From an uncultured Eubacteriales bacterium (lineage in GTDB: Bacteria > Bacillota > Clostridia > Monoglobales > Monoglobaceae), in assembly GCA_905205855.1 (NCBI GenBank), contig CAJLFL010000083.1, positions 1 to 7,883 on the forward strand: a stretch of 7,883 nucleotides of DNA. The letters run 5' to 3'. The notes under the pieces were generated by a model. That model was not told the origin of the DNA. It searched no databases and worked only from the letters and a program-made list of their open reading frames with translations. Below are positions 5,269 to 7,883 of the stretch, piece by piece; position 1 is the first letter of the stretch, and each line of letters starts with the position of its first letter. The position numbers and the translations under genes are program-made.

Positions 5269-7883
5269 ATGGAAAAATTATTGATTATTGACGGAAACAG
5301 TATTTTAAACCGTGCATACTACGGAATACGTATGCTTAATGCGCCGGATGGAACTCCGACAAACGCAGTATACGGATTTTTGAATATTATGTTCAAGCAT
5401 CTTGAGGGCGAAAAGCCGGATTATTTATGTGTAGCATTTGATGTAAAAGAAAAAACCTTTCGGCATAAAATGTATGATTTGTATAAAGCACAGCGCAAAC
5501 CGGCGCCGGAAGATTTTCTTGTCCAGCTGCCGCTGATTAAGGAGGTTTTGCAATCGCTTAACTGTGCTTGTATAGAAAAACCGGGATATGAGGCGGATGA
5601 CCTTATAGGTACTGTTTCGCGCTTATGCGAGGAACGAGGTATTGAATGTCAGATACTGACCGGTGATAAGGACGACCTGCAGCTTGCATCTGAGAATACA
5701 GTAATAAAGCTTGTGATAACAAGGATGGGCAAAACCGATACAACCGATTACAGAGCGGCGGAGGTTATGGAAAAGTACGGAGTCACACCGTCTGAGTTTA
5801 TAGATGTAAAAGGCTTAATGGGAGATCCTTCGGATAACATTCCCGGTGTAAAGGGAATAGGTGAAAAAACGGCATTTTCACTTATCAAAGAGTATAAGAG
5901 TATTGCCGCGATATATGAAAGATTGGATAAAATTGACGTTACGGAATCTGTGCGTAAAAAGCTTGCTGCAGACAAGGAGGGTGCTTTATTAAGCCGTACT
6001 CTTGCAGAAATCGACAGAAATGTTCCTATGGAAGTTGATTTTGAAGGTTTCAGATGCAAACCGTATGATGCGGAAAAGGCGTCACAGCTTTTTACAAGAC
6101 TCAATTTTAAGTCATTTTTAAAAAAGCTGGATTTACCGGCGGAGGTAAAGACGGAAGCCGAGCTGATTCACGGAAAGCTGAAAAAAATAAAAGCTGACGA
6201 GCTTTCCGGTTTGCTGACCGATAAGATTTGTTATATGCTTGATAAAACTGCGGAAAGACTTTATGTTACCGAGAATGGAAAAGACATATATTCCGCGGAA
6301 ACATCTGATAATCTAATAAAAGAAGTATTTAAGAATGAAAGCATTAAAAAGTGCGGATACAACATAAAGGAAGATATAATTTATCTTGCCGAAAAGGGAA
6401 TTGAATTTAAAAACACAGGCTTTGATGTTATGCTTGCGGCGTATCTTGCTGATCCGTCAGGCTCTGATTATAGTCCGGAGGGATTATGCTTTAAATATCT
6501 CGGCAAAGAGCTTTCAAGCACAGATATAAAGGCTGAAGATGACGGACAGATAGTTATGAATCTTGATTCGGAGGACAAATCGGACGAAGGACAGAGCTTT
6601 GCTGATAAAACGGCTGCAATTTATGAGCTGCACAGCTTTTTTGCACAAAAGCTTAAAGATGACGGTCAGGAGGAATTGTATTACGGTATAGAACTTCCGC
6701 TAACAGAGGTTCTGGCGGATATGCAGCTTACGGGAGTATATGTTGACAAAGAGGCGCTGCAAAGCTTTGGTGATAAGCTGAGTATGCGTATAGAGAATCT
6801 TACCTCTGAAATATACGATGCCGCCGGTGAAAGCTTTAACATCAATTCTCCCAAACAGCTCAGTGTAATATTGTTTGAAAAGCTCGGTCTGCCCGGCGGC
6901 AAAAAGACTAAAAGCGGATATTCTACCGGAGCGGAGGTCTTAAATAAGTTGGCTGACAAGCATCCGATTGTGCAGATGATTTTGGAATTCAGACAGCTGT
7001 CAAAGCTTAAATCAACTTACGTTGACGGCTTGCTGCCTATGATAAATCCAAAGACAGGACGTATACATTCAAGCTTTAATCAAACGGTAACGGCAACGGG
7101 CAGAATAAGCAGTACAGAACCGAATCTGCAGAATATACCGGTACGGACTGAACTCGGCAGAGAAATCAGACGTATGTTTACTGCAGAAAGCGATAATGAC
7201 TGTCTTGTAGATGCGGATTATTCACAGATTGAGCTTAGAGTTCTGGCTCATATGTCCGATGATGAAAACATGAAAGCGGCATTTACGGAAAATATTGATA
7301 TTCATACGCAGACCGCGTCACAGGTTTTTGGTGTGCCGATTGATATGGTTGATTCTGTAATGCGTTTCAGAGCAAAAGCGGTTAATTTTGGCATTGTATA
7401 CGGAATAGGAGCGTTTTCTCTTGCACAGGATTTAAAAATACCGGTAAAAGAAGCGGATGCGTATATAAAACAGTATTTACATCATTATCCGAACGTTGAT
7501 GAGTATATGAAAAAGTCAATAGATGACGCGCGTAAAACCGGATATGCGGTAACAATGATGGGTCGCCGCAGAAATATCCCGGAGCTTAAAGCAAGCAATA
7601 AAAATGTTCAGGCGTTTGGAGAACGCGTGGCTATGAATGCTCCAATACAGGGGAGCGCGGCAGATATAATAAAAGCAGCAATGGTAAAGGTGTATAAAAG
7701 ACTGAAAAGAGAAAATCTTAAATCAAAGCTGATACTGCAGGTTCATGACGAACTTATTATTGAGGCGCCTAATAATGAAAAGGATGCAGTAAGAAAATTG
7801 CTTAAAGAAGAAATGGAGGGCGCTGCAAAATTAAACGTTCCGCTTGTAGTAGATATGAATGACGGTAAAAGCTGGTATGATAC
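5269..7883 (+). CDS. polA: DNA polymerase I (3' end cut by window)
   Basis: Family A polymerase for Okazaki fragment maturation and repair gap filling. The frame is open from ATG 5269 to the window edge (871 codons, ending in GKSWYDT-like sequence, so only a few residues should be missing; clostridial/bacillar Pol I is about 880). An in-frame TAA at 5251 and the Shine-Dalgarno GCGAGGA at 5255-5261 set the start. Residues 1 to about 290 are the 5'-3' flap exonuclease with metal ligands D8, E108, D110, D111, D133, D135 and the GDPSDNIPGVKGIG helix-hairpin-helix (185-). The middle domain (about 295-460) has a 3'-5' exonuclease fold but lacks most catalytic carboxylates. The polymerase domain carries TATGRISSTEPNLQNIP, motif A DYSQIELR (D650), motif B R699xxxKxxNFGxxYG with K703, F707 and Y711, and motif C VHDE (D827). 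Polymerase and flap nuclease should be active, proofreading not. It is divergent from the LRR/stalk gene; its downstream partners lie outside the window. Confidence 0.97.
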   Translation, partial: MEKLLIIDGNSILNRAYYGIRMLNAPDGTPTNAVYGFLNIMFKHLEGEKPDYLCVAFDVKEKTFRHKMYDLYKAQRKPAPEDFLVQLPLIKEVLQSLNCACIEKPGYEADDLIGTVSRLCEERGIECQILTGDKDDLQLASENTVIKLVITRMGKTDTTDYRAAEVMEKYGVTPSEFIDVKGLMGDPSDNIPGVKGIGEKTAFSLIKEYKSIAAIYERLDKIDVTESVRKKLAADKEGALLSRTLAEIDRNVPMEVDFEGFRCKPYDAEKASQLFTRLNFKSFLKKLDLPAEVKTEAELIHGKLKKIKADELSGLLTDKICYMLDKTAERLYVTENGKDIYSAETSDNLIKEVFKNESIKKCGYNIKEDIIYLAEKGIEFKNTGFDVMLAAYLADPSGSDYSPEGLCFKYLGKELSSTDIKAEDDGQIVMNLDSEDKSDEGQSFADKTAAIYELHSFFAQKLKDDGQEELYYGIELPLTEVLADMQLTGVYVDKEALQSFGDKLSMRIENLTSEIYDAAGESFNINSPKQLSVILFEKLGLPGGKKTKSGYSTGAEVLNKLADKHPIVQMILEFRQLSKLKSTYVDGLLPMINPKTGRIHSSFNQTVTATGRISSTEPNLQNIPVRTELGREIRRMFTAESDNDCLVDADYSQIELRVLAHMSDDENMKAAFTENIDIHTQTASQVFGVPIDMVDSVMRFRAKAVNFGIVYGIGAFSLAQDLKIPVKEADAYIKQYLHHYPNVDEYMKKSIDDARKTGYAVTMMGRRRNIPELKASNKNVQAFGERVAMNAPIQGSAADIIKAAMVKVYKRLKRENLKSKLILQVHDELIIEAPNNEKDAVRKLLKEEMEGAAKLNVPLVVDMNDGKSWYD

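Noticed and set aside
5748..6959. Minus-strand open frames at 5748-6104 and 6681-6959
   Set aside because: Both are antisense to polA, whose frame encodes unmistakable Pol I motifs through these intervals.
1..7883. A hidden novel system (mobile element, CRISPR, defence or retron-like locus)
   Set aside because: All long reading frames belong to known families, intergenic gaps are short and explained by promoters or a terminator, and no array, terminal repeat or structured RNA was recognised.

Overview
The window looks like ordinary chromosomal DNA from a low-to-moderate GC, Gram-positive-type bacterium, most likely a Clostridia member of a gut or other anaerobic community. Supporting signs are strong purine-rich Shine-Dalgarno sites, a DNA polymerase I whose proofreading residues are lost, a secreted protein joining BspA-like leucine-rich repeats to a 'copper amine oxidase N-terminal' stalk domain, and a lone cytoplasmic GH36 alpha-galactosidase. 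The species cannot be fixed from the sequence alone.

Layout, left to right: (1) the C-terminal part of a SEDS-family peptidoglycan glycosyltransferase of RodA type, cut by the left edge; (2) 14 nt later, on the same strand, a cation diffusion facilitator (CDF) exporter with an Asn-Asp-Asp-Asp metal site, the signature of manganese-exporting members; (3) a 194-nt gap carrying a good promoter and a perfect 17-nt palindrome just downstream of it, then a complete GH36 alpha-galactosidase; (4) a 12-bp-stem hairpin that probably ends transcription from both sides; (5) a minus-strand gene for a secreted LRR plus stalk protein; (6) a 147-nt divergent promoter region; (7) DNA polymerase I (polA), complete except for the last few codons, which lie beyond the right edge.

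The units seem functionally separate: cell-wall elongation plus metal export (probably one transcript), intracellular alpha-galactoside hydrolysis (its own promoter and probable operator), a surface or secreted protein, and DNA repair/replication. No mobile element, CRISPR array, tRNA or rRNA was recognised, and no undescribed multi-gene system is evident. The points most worth a second look are the palindrome in the alpha-galactosidase leader, the NDDD site of the CDF protein and the degenerate proofreading domain of Pol I. There is no gene-free stretch longer than 300 bases.
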